In this document: positions 19,161 to 28,393 of the stretch, piece after piece
Position numbering within the stretch: position 1 is the first letter of the stretch
How the letters are laid out: each line of letters opens with the position of its first letter
Assembly: GCA_965223985.1 (NCBI GenBank)
Contig: OZ245030.1
Span: 558,001 to 622,000 of the forward strand
Length of the DNA: 64,000 nt
Direction of reading: 5' to 3'
From: JAPPKS01 sp963667895
GTDB lineage: Bacteria; Poribacteria; WGA-4E; PCPOR2b
Translations under genes and position numbers: made by a program
The notes under the pieces: generated by a model
Database searches by the model: none
Told to the model about the DNA's origin: nothing
The model's input: only the letters and a program-made list of their open reading frames with translations

Positions 19161-19297
19161 GATGCGAACTTCCTATTGTCTCGGAATGACTCGGATGGCG
19201 ATGTACGACAATTTCCATCTAAGTTGGGGCATTAATAAATCCCTGTACATTTCTCAGGAGAATAACTCCTTTCAAACGACGGTATAAAATGTTGCCC

Positions 19298-20218
19298 TTA
19301 GCTGACGGCGACGGGATTACCAAATGAGCCGGTTGCCCCTTTGATAGGTATCGGCGCGAAAAAGAACGCAAATTCATAGACGGTGTCGCGAATCAGGTCG
19401 GTGGTGTTCAAGTTTTCCAGAAGATAGATACCATTCACTGTTATAAAAATCTGATGGACAGGACAAAAGGCGTCATGTTCTTTGGATGGCAAGATTTCAA
19501 TGCCCCAATTGTCCGATCCAACAAGCGTAATCTGCTTTTGGACAAGGAAGTGGGCGGCAGAAACACCAAGTCCGGGTTCTCCACTCAAGTAACCGTGTTC
19601 TGAATCGTTATCCCGCCAGCGGCTGCCCCAGCCGGTGTGAATTAGGACCACATCCCCGGAACGTATTTCCAGATTCTGTTTCTGCAACGCGTGTTTCAAA
19701 TCTTGATCGGTGATTTCATAGTTTTTATCGAGCGCAGACTTCCCCTTGAGGCACGGAATGTCGAGTAGGATTCCACGGGTGAAAAACACTCCCACTTGTT
19801 CGATGCCGAGTTTAGTCACTCCCTCGGGAGTGAAAAATTCGCGTCGATCGAATCCGTTATAGAAGGAATCTCCAATTCCTACATGAACCAGAGCGTCCAT
19901 GTGCGTTCCGACATGAATGTTAGAAATCTCCAACTTTTCATGAAAACCTGTTGAGTTGTTTATACCTTGTGGGGGTGATGTTGGGCGGACTGGAATATGT
20001 AGCTCCCACGACCATGGCATGCCGTTTTCGTACATCCGACCGAGCTGATAGATTTTTCCTTCTTTGATGAGGCTGATGGATTCCAGTACTTTTTCTGAGG
20101 TCATCATGTTGGCTGCGCCGCGCTCATCATCGTAGCCCCATTTTGATGAGCCGCGTTCAGGTTCCTCTGGAAGTGAGTACGAATTACCACCTGATCCTGA
20201 AAGCTCCGGTTTTTCCAT
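19298..20218 (-). CDS. Cyclase family protein (kynurenine-formamidase-like)
   Basis: About 306 residues of the cyclase/arylformamidase family. The metal-binding signature H-x-G-T-H-x-D is present (NIHVGTHMDALVHVG), and WGSRWRDNDSEHGYLSG and GSDNWGIEI fit the family. These enzymes are Zn- or Mn-dependent amide or lactone hydrolases that act on N-formyl or cyclic substrates. An upstream ATG at 20284 exists, but AGGAG is 7 bases before ATG 20218, so I choose the shorter form. The upstream residues 1-22 of the longer form are highly charged and unlike the family. Confidence 0.82.
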   Translation of the reverse strand: MEKPELSGSGGNSYSLPEEPERGSSKWGYDDERGAANMMTSEKVLESISLIKEGKIYQLGRMYENGMPWSWELHIPVRPTSPPQGINNSTGFHEKLEISNIHVGTHMDALVHVGIGDSFYNGFDRREFFTPEGVTKLGIEQVGVFFTRGILLDIPCLKGKSALDKNYEITDQDLKHALQKQNLEIRSGDVVLIHTGWGSRWRDNDSEHGYLSGEPGLGVSAAHFLVQKQITLVGSDNWGIEILPSKEHDAFCPVHQIFITVNGIYLLENLNTTDLIRDTVYEFAFFFAPIPIKGATGSFGNPVAVS

Positions 20219-20760
20219 TTCAATCTCCTTTCGATTTGGGGTGTTTCGACTTTCTTTCTGAACGATACGTTTGTGGCTTGACATTGTTGCTCAGTATCGG
20301 TAGTTAACTGTATCTCTTATTGTATTAGATTTGGGCTATTTGTTCAACTGAATTATACAGCCATAACACCTGTATCACTACTCATGCTCCTAACAATACT
20401 TTGACGGCGAGCCCCTGTAATTTTTATCTTCAATTAGCCGATGTGTCGAATATGGTTGGTAGTGTGAGTCAGGAAAGTTATGCTACTTGACATCTACTGA
20501 GAAACTATGTAGAATAGTCCAACCATTTCCGATTTCATCCGCGGGGTAATGCTATTTGAATCTGGCGATGCCGGAAGTGGGGAGATTACAACGTAGGCGG
20601 TTTCGTTAATACGAGCGGCGCATTCGACCTTTATCAATGGTTTAGGCATCCTAAGCATGTTCTTTCAAACCCAATCAATCCTGAATGACAACTGAGACAC
20701 CAAGAAAATGTCCGGAAATATACTGACGATGTCAAACGATCCAAAGTGAGGTGACAATCA
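20219..20760. other. Intergenic region with promoter and possible gene remnant
   Basis: This divergent spacer separates the cyclase (-) from the TolB-like propeller (+). It holds a strong rightward promoter (20487-20515) and therefore a leader of about 240 nt. Between 20578 and 20688 the plus strand has a 36-codon open stretch reading WGDYNVGGFVNTSGAFDLYQ and ending at TGA 20686, which looks protein-like and may be a remnant of a lost gene. No riboswitch fold was recognised. Confidence 0.4.
20487..20515 (+). promoter_or_regulatory. sigma-70-type promoter for the TolB-like propeller gene
   Basis: TTGACA at 20487-20492 and TAGAAT at 20510-20515 with a 17-bp spacer. The -35 box matches the consensus fully and the -10 box has one mismatch. 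The start of transcription should be near 20522, leaving a leader of about 240 nt before the ATG at 20761. Confidence 0.6.
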
Positions 20761-21759
20761 ATGTGGATACGGATAACATCCATCTTTTTCCTTTCGGTTG
20801 TTGGGTTATTCTTATTTAGCGTCATGTTTGTAGTGGTCAGCGAAGCACAAGCGCCCGACGCGCCGACAATCGCGATTACTACGAGGGGAGCGGACGCCAA
20901 CATCTGGCTGGTGGACGCCGATGGCGCGAATGAGCGAGGCCTTCTACATGCAGGCGGGGACCAACCGCTAGGTTTAGTATGGTCTCCCGATGGCACAAAG
21001 CTGGCGTTCCATACTAAAGCAGGGGGCAACGTCGATATTTACGTGGTGAACGCGGATGGGCAGAATCTCAAGAGACTCACCGAACATGAGGCGGAAGATA
21101 GTTCACCCCATTGGCATCCCAGTGGTCAAAAACTCGTCTTCGAGTCCAATCGGGACGGCAACTTTGAAATCTATACGATGACAGCAGCGGGACAAGTAAT
21201 TGAGAATCTCACGAACGATCCCGGTAACGATATTACCCCTGCGTGGTCACCAGATGCTCGAAAGATCGCCTTCTCCGGCAAGCGGGGCAAAACCTTGGGA
21301 GACATTTTTGTGATGGATGCAGATGGCGTTAACCCTCAGAATATTACGAATAATCGATCTAAGGACCTCGATCCCCGCTGGTCGCCAGATGGAAAACAAT
21401 TCATCTTTACCTCTGAACGGAATGGAGCCGGTGATATCTTCCTAATGGATATCGATGGGGAAAATCAGAAACAGATCAATTTTGAGCCTGACCCTGGGTT
21501 TGTTGGAATCGACGGGGCGCCCATATGGTCTCCAGATGGCAAGGAGGTTGCTTACGAGGTTTGTGGGGCCGGGACATGCAAGATTCTTGTGATCGATCCC
21601 GATAAGCCTCAAAATCGCCTTGTGTTACCGCAACTTGGCCAATTCAATCGTTCACCTGCTTGGTTCAATCCGGACTTTGTGGTGGAGTTCTCCGTTTCTC
21701 CTGCTGGCAAACGCCCTATGACCTGGGGCTGGCTCAAGCGGGTGAGACGGAACGATTAA
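20761..21759 (+). CDS. TolB-like beta-propeller protein, exported
   Basis: 332 residues with a signal peptide or anchor (residues 1-30, IFFLSVVGLFLFSVMFVVV). Then at least five WD40-like beta-propeller (PD40) repeats follow with the hallmark SPDGTKLAF-, HPSGQKLVF-, SPDARKIAFSG-, SPDGKQFIFTSERNG- and SPDGKEVAYE-type signatures, each followed by an N/D-I-Y/F-V/L-M-D-D/A-D-G motif. The fold is that of the C-terminal half of TolB, but there is no N-terminal TolB domain. It is probably periplasmic and may bind a ligand or partner. It has its own promoter. Confidence 0.82.
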   Translation: MWIRITSIFFLSVVGLFLFSVMFVVVSEAQAPDAPTIAITTRGADANIWLVDADGANERGLLHAGGDQPLGLVWSPDGTKLAFHTKAGGNVDIYVVNADGQNLKRLTEHEAEDSSPHWHPSGQKLVFESNRDGNFEIYTMTAAGQVIENLTNDPGNDITPAWSPDARKIAFSGKRGKTLGDIFVMDADGVNPQNITNNRSKDLDPRWSPDGKQFIFTSERNGAGDIFLMDIDGENQKQINFEPDPGFVGIDGAPIWSPDGKEVAYEVCGAGTCKILVIDPDKPQNRLVLPQLGQFNRSPAWFNPDFVVEFSVSPAGKRPMTWGWLKRVRRND

Positions 21760-22034
21760 ACAGGAGGTATCGGACAAAGTTCGGTTAATGTTTAATCCGT
21801 CGAAGTACTGATGTGGCTGCTCGACTTGATGTGATTTGATTAAAATAATTCTGCCTTACTACCTGCAGTCTGAACGCCACCGTGTTGATGTGAGCCGCGA
21901 AGACGTGAAGTCATGGCTGTGCAATCATTGGCTGAAAGGGCTGACTCCTCAAGAACACAACGGAATCCATCAGCAACTACATTTCGGCTTCTTTCCCATC
22001 CGTTGGAGCAGGCACGAACAACTGACCTCCCTTA

Positions 22035-22898
22035 CTACTTCCCTTGGCACGTATATTTGCCGTGCTCAATCCGCGAATCAAAATCGTCCAGTATGTCCCA
22101 CACCGGCATCCCTGGCGGCACCTGATACCCGAACAGTTCCTCATCGGAAGGGTAGGGGGCTTTGCGGCGTTCATGGAAGGCGCGTTGAAGTAGCTTGCAT
22201 CGTTGTGTAATAAATTCGTGGTGCCACCAACAATACTTTTCGTTCCATGCAATTGTGCGCTGATCGAAGTAGATTACGCGGCGAAGTTGACTGCTAGTGT
22301 TGTTCTGACTGCCGTGCAGTACCTTCGTATGGTGGAGAAGAACATCACCGGGTTCCATTTCTGCAGGCGCTGCATTTGGCAGATCGAAATTTTTGCCCCC
22401 ACGCTCAATCATCGCCGCGGCTTCTTCAATACTCCACTTATGGCTGCCGGGAACTACCCAGACACATCCGTTGCCGACGGTAGATGCGTCAGGGTAGATG
22501 TCAACGTTAAAAATACGCAGAGTTTTCGCAAAGCGCTGATCGTCACGATGCCACGGCACAGAAGAGCCGTTTACCGGGAGTTTGAACACCAGTGACTCGA
22601 AGCACGGGATGAAGTCAGGCCCAACCATTCGATGCAGCAGATCAGCAATGAAAGGGTGGGCAAGCAATCGAAGTGAAAAGGTGTTGAGGTGGGAATGAAT
22701 ATACCTCAGATAATAGGGAACACCTTCTGGTCCACGAGAACACCAGGAATCCGCCGGTCCACCAGCTAAGACTTCATCTATTAAACGTAAGCTTTCCCGC
22801 TTAATCTCCCCAAGTTCGTCCGGCTGGATGATTCCGCGCAGGATGACGTAACCGTTCTCATCAAAGTATTGAATATCATCGTCTGTTATCTTTTTCAT
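22035..22898 (-). CDS. Phytanoyl-CoA dioxygenase (PhyH) family protein
   Basis: A 287-residue oxygenase, the third PhyH member in the window. It shows HxD in PWHRDDQRF, the distal His in TKVLHGSQNN, an Arg in LRRVIYFDQR that likely binds 2-oxoglutarate, and GCVWVVPGSHKWS. N-terminal FDENGYVILRGIIQPDEL is the classic PhyH start. All iron ligands are present, so activity is likely. The three PhyH proteins here share little beyond these motifs, so they probably act on different substrates. Confidence 0.85.
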   Translation of the reverse strand: MKKITDDDIQYFDENGYVILRGIIQPDELGEIKRESLRLIDEVLAGGPADSWCSRGPEGVPYYLRYIHSHLNTFSLRLLAHPFIADLLHRMVGPDFIPCFESLVFKLPVNGSSVPWHRDDQRFAKTLRIFNVDIYPDASTVGNGCVWVVPGSHKWSIEEAAAMIERGGKNFDLPNAAPAEMEPGDVLLHHTKVLHGSQNNTSSQLRRVIYFDQRTIAWNEKYCWWHHEFITQRCKLLQRAFHERRKAPYPSDEELFGYQVPPGMPVWDILDDFDSRIEHGKYTCQGK

Positions 22899-23176
22899 TT
22901 GAGATGCCGCTGTGCATATCTTGCCGAACCTAAATTACGCATAGGAATCAGTATTGAACTTGCTGTTGTGTGAAATAATGATTCGTGCTAAGATAGAAAC
23001 GCTCGCAGATTCACTGAATTGAGAAGATAGACTTCATGCCTTGCTGCAACAAGCGAAAAATATTATACAATGAGCACTTCAAAAAAACAACGCATCTTTG
23101 AACGCGATTCGCATCCAGGGCACCTTTTCAAGTTCAGAACGGTGTACAAATTCAGTTTCAGACGGTAGTATCACCT

Positions 23177-23932
23177 ATGCTCAACAAAGAAATGGTTGCC
23201 AGTCTCCCATCACTTCCTGGGGTCTATGTTTTCCGAAGTAAATCCGGGAATGTCCTCTACATTGGCAAAGCAAAATCGCTACGCAAACGAGTCGGATCCT
23301 ACCTGCATAACCGCCGCCATCACCCCAAGGTTAAACGGTTGGTACGACGTGCTGCGCAAATTGATTGCGAGGTGTGTGAATCGGAATTGGAGGCCTTATT
23401 GCTTGAATCGCACCTAATTAAAGAACATCAACCGCCATACAATACTACCCTAAAATTAAACCGTCCGTCCTGGTTCATTCGAACTGATCCCAACGGTCGT
23501 TTCCCTAAAATAGACCTTGTTTTGGAAAGTGTTTCTGATGGGGCGAGATATTGGGGTCCATTTTCCAGTCGACGCTGGACAGAAGAAACAATCGACATAT
23601 TGCACAAGATTTTTCCAATTAGGACGTGTGAGGGGTCAATTACACCTCAGCCTGCTTTTCGCCCTTGCTTTAGTTACCATGTGGGGTGTTGTGGAGCGCC
23701 CTGTGCCGCACGGGTCAGCCAGACTGAGTACCACGTCATGATTGAAAATGTCAGCCGTTTACTGGACGGCGAACATCGCCACGTCGTCAACGAACTTACC
23801 GATCAACGCAATCGAGCTGTGGACAAATTGCAATTCGAGCGAGCGAAGGTCATCCAGAAACGCATCGAGCGTGTCCAAAAAGTTTTCGTTTACCTGAACG
23901 TACATCGAATAGAGGTCAACACAAGTATTTAG
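23177..23932 (+). CDS. Short UvrC paralogue (GIY-YIG + Cys cluster + UVR, no RNase H-like domain)
   Basis: 251 residues matching the N-terminal half of UvrC. The GIY-YIG nuclease domain is at residues 9-90 (LPGVYVFRSKSGNVLYIGKA, SLRKRVGSYL, ESHLIKEHQPPYN). Cysteines at the positions proposed to bind an Fe-S cluster in UvrC are conserved (RTC, RPCFSYHVGCCGAPC). A UVR-like motif is near residues 205-235 (VDKLQFERAKVIQKRIERV). It then ends, with no endonuclease V/RNase H-like domain or HhH. Full-length uvrC is at 30443. E. coli Cho is a known short UvrC homologue that makes the 3' incision; this protein is of similar length. A Cho-like repair nuclease is the likely role. Confidence 0.82.
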   Translation: MLNKEMVASLPSLPGVYVFRSKSGNVLYIGKAKSLRKRVGSYLHNRRHHPKVKRLVRRAAQIDCEVCESELEALLLESHLIKEHQPPYNTTLKLNRPSWFIRTDPNGRFPKIDLVLESVSDGARYWGPFSSRRWTEETIDILHKIFPIRTCEGSITPQPAFRPCFSYHVGCCGAPCAARVSQTEYHVMIENVSRLLDGEHRHVVNELTDQRNRAVDKLQFERAKVIQKRIERVQKVFVYLNVHRIEVNTSI

Positions 23933-24061
23933 CTGTTGCATCGCATATAGCGATCGGAAAATGAAATATCGACTAAAAGTGAGTCAGTTCAATTCGCGAC
24001 GAGGCTGGGATAGTATCACCGGCTACAATGATGCCCCGGGATAATTGCTTTAGGAGGAATG

Positions 24062-25120
24062 ATGGCGCCGCTTTATTCCATTTCGGTATGTGATGGACTC
24101 GAAAAAATTGCGCTTGAAGAGATTCGAGCGCAATTTCATCACACAGGTGAATTAGAGGTCGTTGGACATAGACCGAAACGCATACTCTTTCGCTATTCTG
24201 GGGACGCGGAGCAATTGTTATCGCTCCGTGCAGCCGAAAATGTCTTTCTAATTGTCAAAATTTTGAGGAATATCACACAATCTCGTCGCTCTTTAGCAAT
24301 GCTGAAAAAATCGCTCGGACGGTTTGATTTTCGCCCGCATCTTCAGATTTGTCGAAACGCCGGAGTTCGATTCCGGCACCGGATTACCTTTCGCGTGACA
24401 AGTCGAATGTCTACTCGCCATAATTTCCGTCGAATCGATACACAGCGGGCTGTTGAGGAGGTGCTTACAACTTGTGGATGGTATCTGACTGATGAGAATC
24501 CCGCGCTTGATGTATGGGTGGAAATTCACGGAAATGAGGCGTATGTGGCTTTAAGGATTTCCCCAATCGAAATGGCGCAAAGAGATTATAAGCAAGCTCA
24601 TATACCCACCTCTCTAAAACCCACGGTCGCTTACTGCCTCGTCCGTCTCTCCGATCCACAGCGGGACGATGTGTTTTTGGACGCGATGTGCGGCGCCGGA
24701 ACCATCTTAATTGAACGAGCCTATTCTGGTCGTTATCGCTATCTACTTGGTGGCGATGTCTTTCCCGGAGCAATTCGGGCAGCGCAAATCAATATCAACA
24801 GAAAGCATCGTCCGCGTCAACTCTTCCTATGGGATGCTCGATTCCTTCCACTGAATCAGTGGAGTGTCGATAAAATCGTCTGTAACCTGCCTTTTGGGGA
24901 ACGGGGGAACGATGTCGAGGTAAGAGATCTGTATCGACGGTTCCTCAAGGAGTGCGAGCGCGTCTTGAAACCGACCGGGCGGATGGTGCTCCTCACTACC
25001 CAACAGTCAATGCTTGAGTATCTGTTGAATCAGCGCGAATCTGCTTTTAAGATTAGGCAGAAATTTCGGATAAACCTGCGCGGCTTAAAACCTTGGGTCA
25101 ATCTATGCCTACCGAATTGA
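24062..25120 (+). CDS. THUMP-domain RNA methyltransferase (RlmL/Trm14-like)
   Basis: About 352 residues. The N-terminal half (1-160) is a THUMP-like RNA-binding region. The C-terminal class I methyltransferase has LDAMCGAGTILIERAY as the SAM motif and NLPFGER as the catalytic N-x-P-F motif typical of N2-guanine methyltransferases. Trm14/TrmN proteins, with the NLPFG form, make m2G6 in tRNA, while RlmL-type proteins act on 23S rRNA. The short single-domain form fits the Trm14 group better, so tRNA m2G6 is the favoured guess. ATG 24062 follows an AGGAGG; 24059 is too close to it. Confidence 0.78.
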   Translation: MAPLYSISVCDGLEKIALEEIRAQFHHTGELEVVGHRPKRILFRYSGDAEQLLSLRAAENVFLIVKILRNITQSRRSLAMLKKSLGRFDFRPHLQICRNAGVRFRHRITFRVTSRMSTRHNFRRIDTQRAVEEVLTTCGWYLTDENPALDVWVEIHGNEAYVALRISPIEMAQRDYKQAHIPTSLKPTVAYCLVRLSDPQRDDVFLDAMCGAGTILIERAYSGRYRYLLGGDVFPGAIRAAQININRKHRPRQLFLWDARFLPLNQWSVDKIVCNLPFGERGNDVEVRDLYRRFLKECERVLKPTGRMVLLTTQQSMLEYLLNQRESAFKIRQKFRINLRGLKPWVNLCLPN

Positions 25121-25367
25121 TGATTGTGTTTTAAGAAACTTCCCAACAGAACTATACATAGTTAATTATTCGAACCATCTAAACACAATCGGATCAATCA
25201 TCAGACAACAATATTTGTTGCAACAGAAAAGGACAAGTGGTGATTGGTACGTTGCAGATTGCGTCTCGGCGATTAGGCGGCTTGTAATCGGATGAGATCT
25301 CAGTTCGAAAGGGACGATTGGTGGTTGTCATTAACCAGCTTCAATGGGGCAATAAGAAAATTGGGTG

Positions 25368-27785
25368 ATGAAACTCCAACGTGATCTTACGACCATCTTC
25401 TATATTCTGGCTTCCGGGGTATATCTCATCATCGGAGCACGGAGTTTTGCCAGAGCGCCTGATACCCTTGAGACAAGCTACTTTTACCTGCTTGGATTAG
25501 TAACATGGGTGCTTGCAACGCTAGTGTGGATGCAACTGACAGACAACCGTGCAGCACGCATATCCTACCTGATGAGTATCGGTTTCATGAGTATCTGCTC
25601 GGTTGATGCTACGTTCTCAATTGATGAAAGAACGATGAGCAGTCGAATTTTACCGATTTTCCAGTTTTTGTCGGCAACCATCCTACCTTGCCTTTTTCTT
25701 CACTGCTTTCTGATTTTTCCCGTAGAGAAAAGAGTCATTCAACGCCATGAATGGATGTTAAGATTGCTATATGCACCAGGAATCGTATTATTTTCCGCGA
25801 TGTCCTTCTTTTATTTGGGCGGGAACAACTATTCTCGCGAGCTTTTCCTCGTGCAATTCTTACAATTACCATTGCTGGGGGATACCATCAGTGGATTTCT
25901 CTTTACCTATTCAGTGGCGGGGCAATTGCTCCTATTACATTCCTGTTTTGCTGCCCCTTCACCTTCACAAAGCCGTCAAGCACGGTGGCTGCTGCTTGGC
26001 ATCACTGCTGGAACACTCCCGCAAGCGGTTTTCACGACGATTCCGAGGGTCTGGGATGTATCCATCCCTTATGTTCACCTTTCGGCTTACGCGCTATGCC
26101 TCATCCCAATCTGTTATGTTGTTGCAATCGTTCGTCATCGATTGATGAATATCGAGCTAATCATCAATCGCAGCGTGGTATATGCCCTCGTGAGTGGATT
26201 CGCGTTGGGGATGTACTTGTTGAGTATTCATGGCTTAGCGAGGTTTTTCCACACAGAAGAACGTTCATGGGCGGTGACGGCTGTATCAATATTTATCGCC
26301 GCTGTGCTTTTTGCGCCTGCCAAGACGCGCATACAAAATCTGATTGATCGGGCTTTTAATCGGGAAGCATACAATTACCGTCAAACACTTTTGGCATTGA
26401 GCCAAACTCTTCACTCCATCCTCGACTTGGAAATCCTCGTTGATACCCTGCTTCGCCAGGTAACTGAAGCGATGCACATCAGTCGAGGCGTCGTAATGTA
26501 TCGCGTTTCAACAGCCGAACAAACGTTTGTTACAGAGGCAACTATTGGCATGGATTCCATCCCTGATGGAGTACAGGTGAGATTATCGCCTTCACTAATA
26601 GACCTGTTAAAAAAAGCAGAGAAGCCGCTAGATTTTTCAAATCAGCTGCCAGATCCGAATAGCATCCAATTATTAGAGGGCAAAGAGCTTTCACATGATG
26701 TAGAAGGTTTCAGTACCCTTCTGCGATCTGCAATATGGATTCCCTTTGTGACGCGAACGAAGGAACAAGAAAATCTAGTCGGTTTACTCGTGCTTGGACA
26801 AAAGCTATCGGAAGAACCGTACACCCAGACAGATCTCGCGTTACTTGGAACGCTCGCCCATCAGGGCGCGACAGCGATTGAAAATGCAACGCTTTATGCT
26901 CAATTAAGTGCACGAACGAAGGCAATGGAGAAGGCGCGTGAGGAACTGATGGCTACGTACCTAGACACTTATGGCGGAACAATTCCGAAACTTTTAAGTG
27001 AAGCGAAACTCCAGCCTGCAGAGCGGGACAGTGATTTGGTCGCAGAGTTCAATAATATCGCTGCCGCACTCAAAGAGAGCCACGATCAGCTTAAACAATT
27101 AGACGGACTTAAATCTCAATTCCTGGACAACGTCTCCCATGAGCTACGGACGCCGTTGACGCATATCAAGGGATTCGTGGACAATTTGCTCGACGGAATC
27201 GGTGGAGAACTTGCAGAGAGGCAGAGGAGATACCTGTTACGGGTGAAAGACAATTGCGATCGACTAATCCGATTAATTAATAATCTTCTGGATCTTTCAC
27301 GAACAGAATCCGGCAGAATGTCACTACAACTTGAACAGAGGCTGCTTTATCCAATCCTCGAAGAAGCAATTGCTGGAATTCAGCCTCTAGTTGACAAAAA
27401 AGGGATTCACATTGAGTTGAACTGTGAGGCTACGCTTACGGCATTGGTAGACGCCGATAAAATAAGGCAAATCATGACGGATCTCTTGGATAACGCGCTC
27501 AAATATACTGAAACAGGGGGATATGTAAGTGTAGTGGTAACCGCTGTATCGAATCGGGAGGTTCAAATCTGCGTCGAGGATACCGGCATTGGTATTGCTA
27601 AAACAGACCTCGATTTGATTTTTGATCGCTTTCACCGCGTCGCCGGACCGAGAAATAGCAACATCGGTGGAATCGGCTTAGGACTACCCATTGTAAAAAA
27701 TCTTGTCGAACTGCACGGTGGGGAGGTCAAGGTTCAAAGCGAATTTGGTGGGGGAAGTCGCTTCTATATTACACTGATGCGATAG
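25368..27785 (+). CDS. Membrane-bound sensor histidine kinase with GAF domain
   Basis: 805 residues. The N-terminal half has about eight hydrophobic segments (residues 8-330). A GAF-like domain at about 350-520 (LDLEILVDTLLRQVTEAM ... LVGLLVLGQKLSEE ... LLGTLAHQGATAIENATLY) is followed by a coiled-coil. The kinase core has an H-box SHELRTPLTHIKGF (His near residue 590), an N-box LLDNALKYTETG, and G-boxes EDTGIGIAKTD and GIGLGLPIVKNL. It should autophosphorylate in response to a membrane or GAF-bound signal. No response regulator is adjacent. GTG at 25365 precedes ATG 25368; either could be used. The multi-pass sensor half resembles 7TM-type receptors. Confidence 0.88.
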   Translation: MKLQRDLTTIFYILASGVYLIIGARSFARAPDTLETSYFYLLGLVTWVLATLVWMQLTDNRAARISYLMSIGFMSICSVDATFSIDERTMSSRILPIFQFLSATILPCLFLHCFLIFPVEKRVIQRHEWMLRLLYAPGIVLFSAMSFFYLGGNNYSRELFLVQFLQLPLLGDTISGFLFTYSVAGQLLLLHSCFAAPSPSQSRQARWLLLGITAGTLPQAVFTTIPRVWDVSIPYVHLSAYALCLIPICYVVAIVRHRLMNIELIINRSVVYALVSGFALGMYLLSIHGLARFFHTEERSWAVTAVSIFIAAVLFAPAKTRIQNLIDRAFNREAYNYRQTLLALSQTLHSILDLEILVDTLLRQVTEAMHISRGVVMYRVSTAEQTFVTEATIGMDSIPDGVQVRLSPSLIDLLKKAEKPLDFSNQLPDPNSIQLLEGKELSHDVEGFSTLLRSAIWIPFVTRTKEQENLVGLLVLGQKLSEEPYTQTDLALLGTLAHQGATAIENATLYAQLSARTKAMEKAREELMATYLDTYGGTIPKLLSEAKLQPAERDSDLVAEFNNIAAALKESHDQLKQLDGLKSQFLDNVSHELRTPLTHIKGFVDNLLDGIGGELAERQRRYLLRVKDNCDRLIRLINNLLDLSRTESGRMSLQLEQRLLYPILEEAIAGIQPLVDKKGIHIELNCEATLTALVDADKIRQIMTDLLDNALKYTETGGYVSVVVTAVSNREVQICVEDTGIGIAKTDLDLIFDRFHRVAGPRNSNIGGIGLGLPIVKNLVELHGGEVKVQSEFGGGSRFYITLMR

Positions 27786-27831
27786 ATTATTATCAATCAA
27801 TCTTTTCGTCAACGTAGGGTAGAGGATAGTG

Positions 27832-28182
27832 ATGAATCTTTTCGTCTATGGCACTCTAAAAGATCTGGAATTTATCCAGTCGCTTCTCAACCGTTTCCTC
27901 GACAAGCCGGCAAGAGCAATTATCCCGGGCTTTACAACTGTCATTTCTAAGTGGAGATATCCTGTAATGGTACCTGCTGAAGAGTCTAGCGTCAACGGAA
28001 TTGCTTGGCGAGATTTGACGGTTGAGGATTTTGAAATCTTGGACTGGTATGAAGGATGTAATACGGAAACACCTGTATATCAACGTGAAAAGCGGAAGGT
28101 CACTGTTGAGGGACGGGAAGAGGAAATGTGGGCGTATTTCGGAACCCCAGCGTTCTTAACGCAGGCACCTTGTCAGAAATAG
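27832..28182 (+). CDS. Gamma-glutamylcyclotransferase-like (AIG2/GGCT) protein
   Basis: 116 residues of the GGCT-like fold. The N-terminal FVYGTLKD motif forms the substrate loop, and LDWYEGCNTETPVYQREKRK contains the Glu in LD-x-x-EG that serves as the catalytic base in GGCT and GGACT enzymes. These cleave gamma-glutamyl peptides or amines to pyroglutamate. The protein is short for the family but covers the core. AGAGGA precedes the start; GTG at 27829 adjoins ATG 27832. The bidirectional terminator at 28331 lies after it. Confidence 0.78.
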   Translation: MNLFVYGTLKDLEFIQSLLNRFLDKPARAIIPGFTTVISKWRYPVMVPAEESSVNGIAWRDLTVEDFEILDWYEGCNTETPVYQREKRKVTVEGREEEMWAYFGTPAFLTQAPCQK

Positions 28183-28330
28183 GAACGGAACTTTTAAACC
28201 TGTTTCAATGTCAAGACGATGTTGCACCTTCTCAGGGGAAGTACGTATTGGTAAATCGCTAAGCACCCTAAAGAGATATGTAACAAAGGGTGTAATCCTA
28301 GACTAAAACTACAAACAGTGTATAATCCAT

Positions 28331-28364
28331 AAAAAAAGGCAGCTACAATTAGCTGCCTTTTTTA
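28331..28364. terminator. Bidirectional intrinsic terminator
   Basis: A perfect inverted repeat GGCAGCTA / TAGCTGCC with a 4-nt loop (CAAT) is flanked by runs of A on the left and T on the right. It can therefore end transcription from both strands. It sits between the convergent GGCT-like gene (+) and the DUF4159 gene (-). Confidence 0.85.
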
Positions 28365-28393
28365 TGCGAGATTTGAAGAAAATCCGTTTAGCT

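Noticed and set aside
18748..19218. A 156-codon reverse-strand ORF
   Set aside because: It is a shadow of the membrane-protein gene at 17223-19160 in another frame and has no motif.
25751..26347. A 198-codon ORF inside the sensor-kinase gene
   Set aside because: It lies in a different frame of a clear kinase gene whose hydrophobic codons produce spurious Cys/His-rich shadows.
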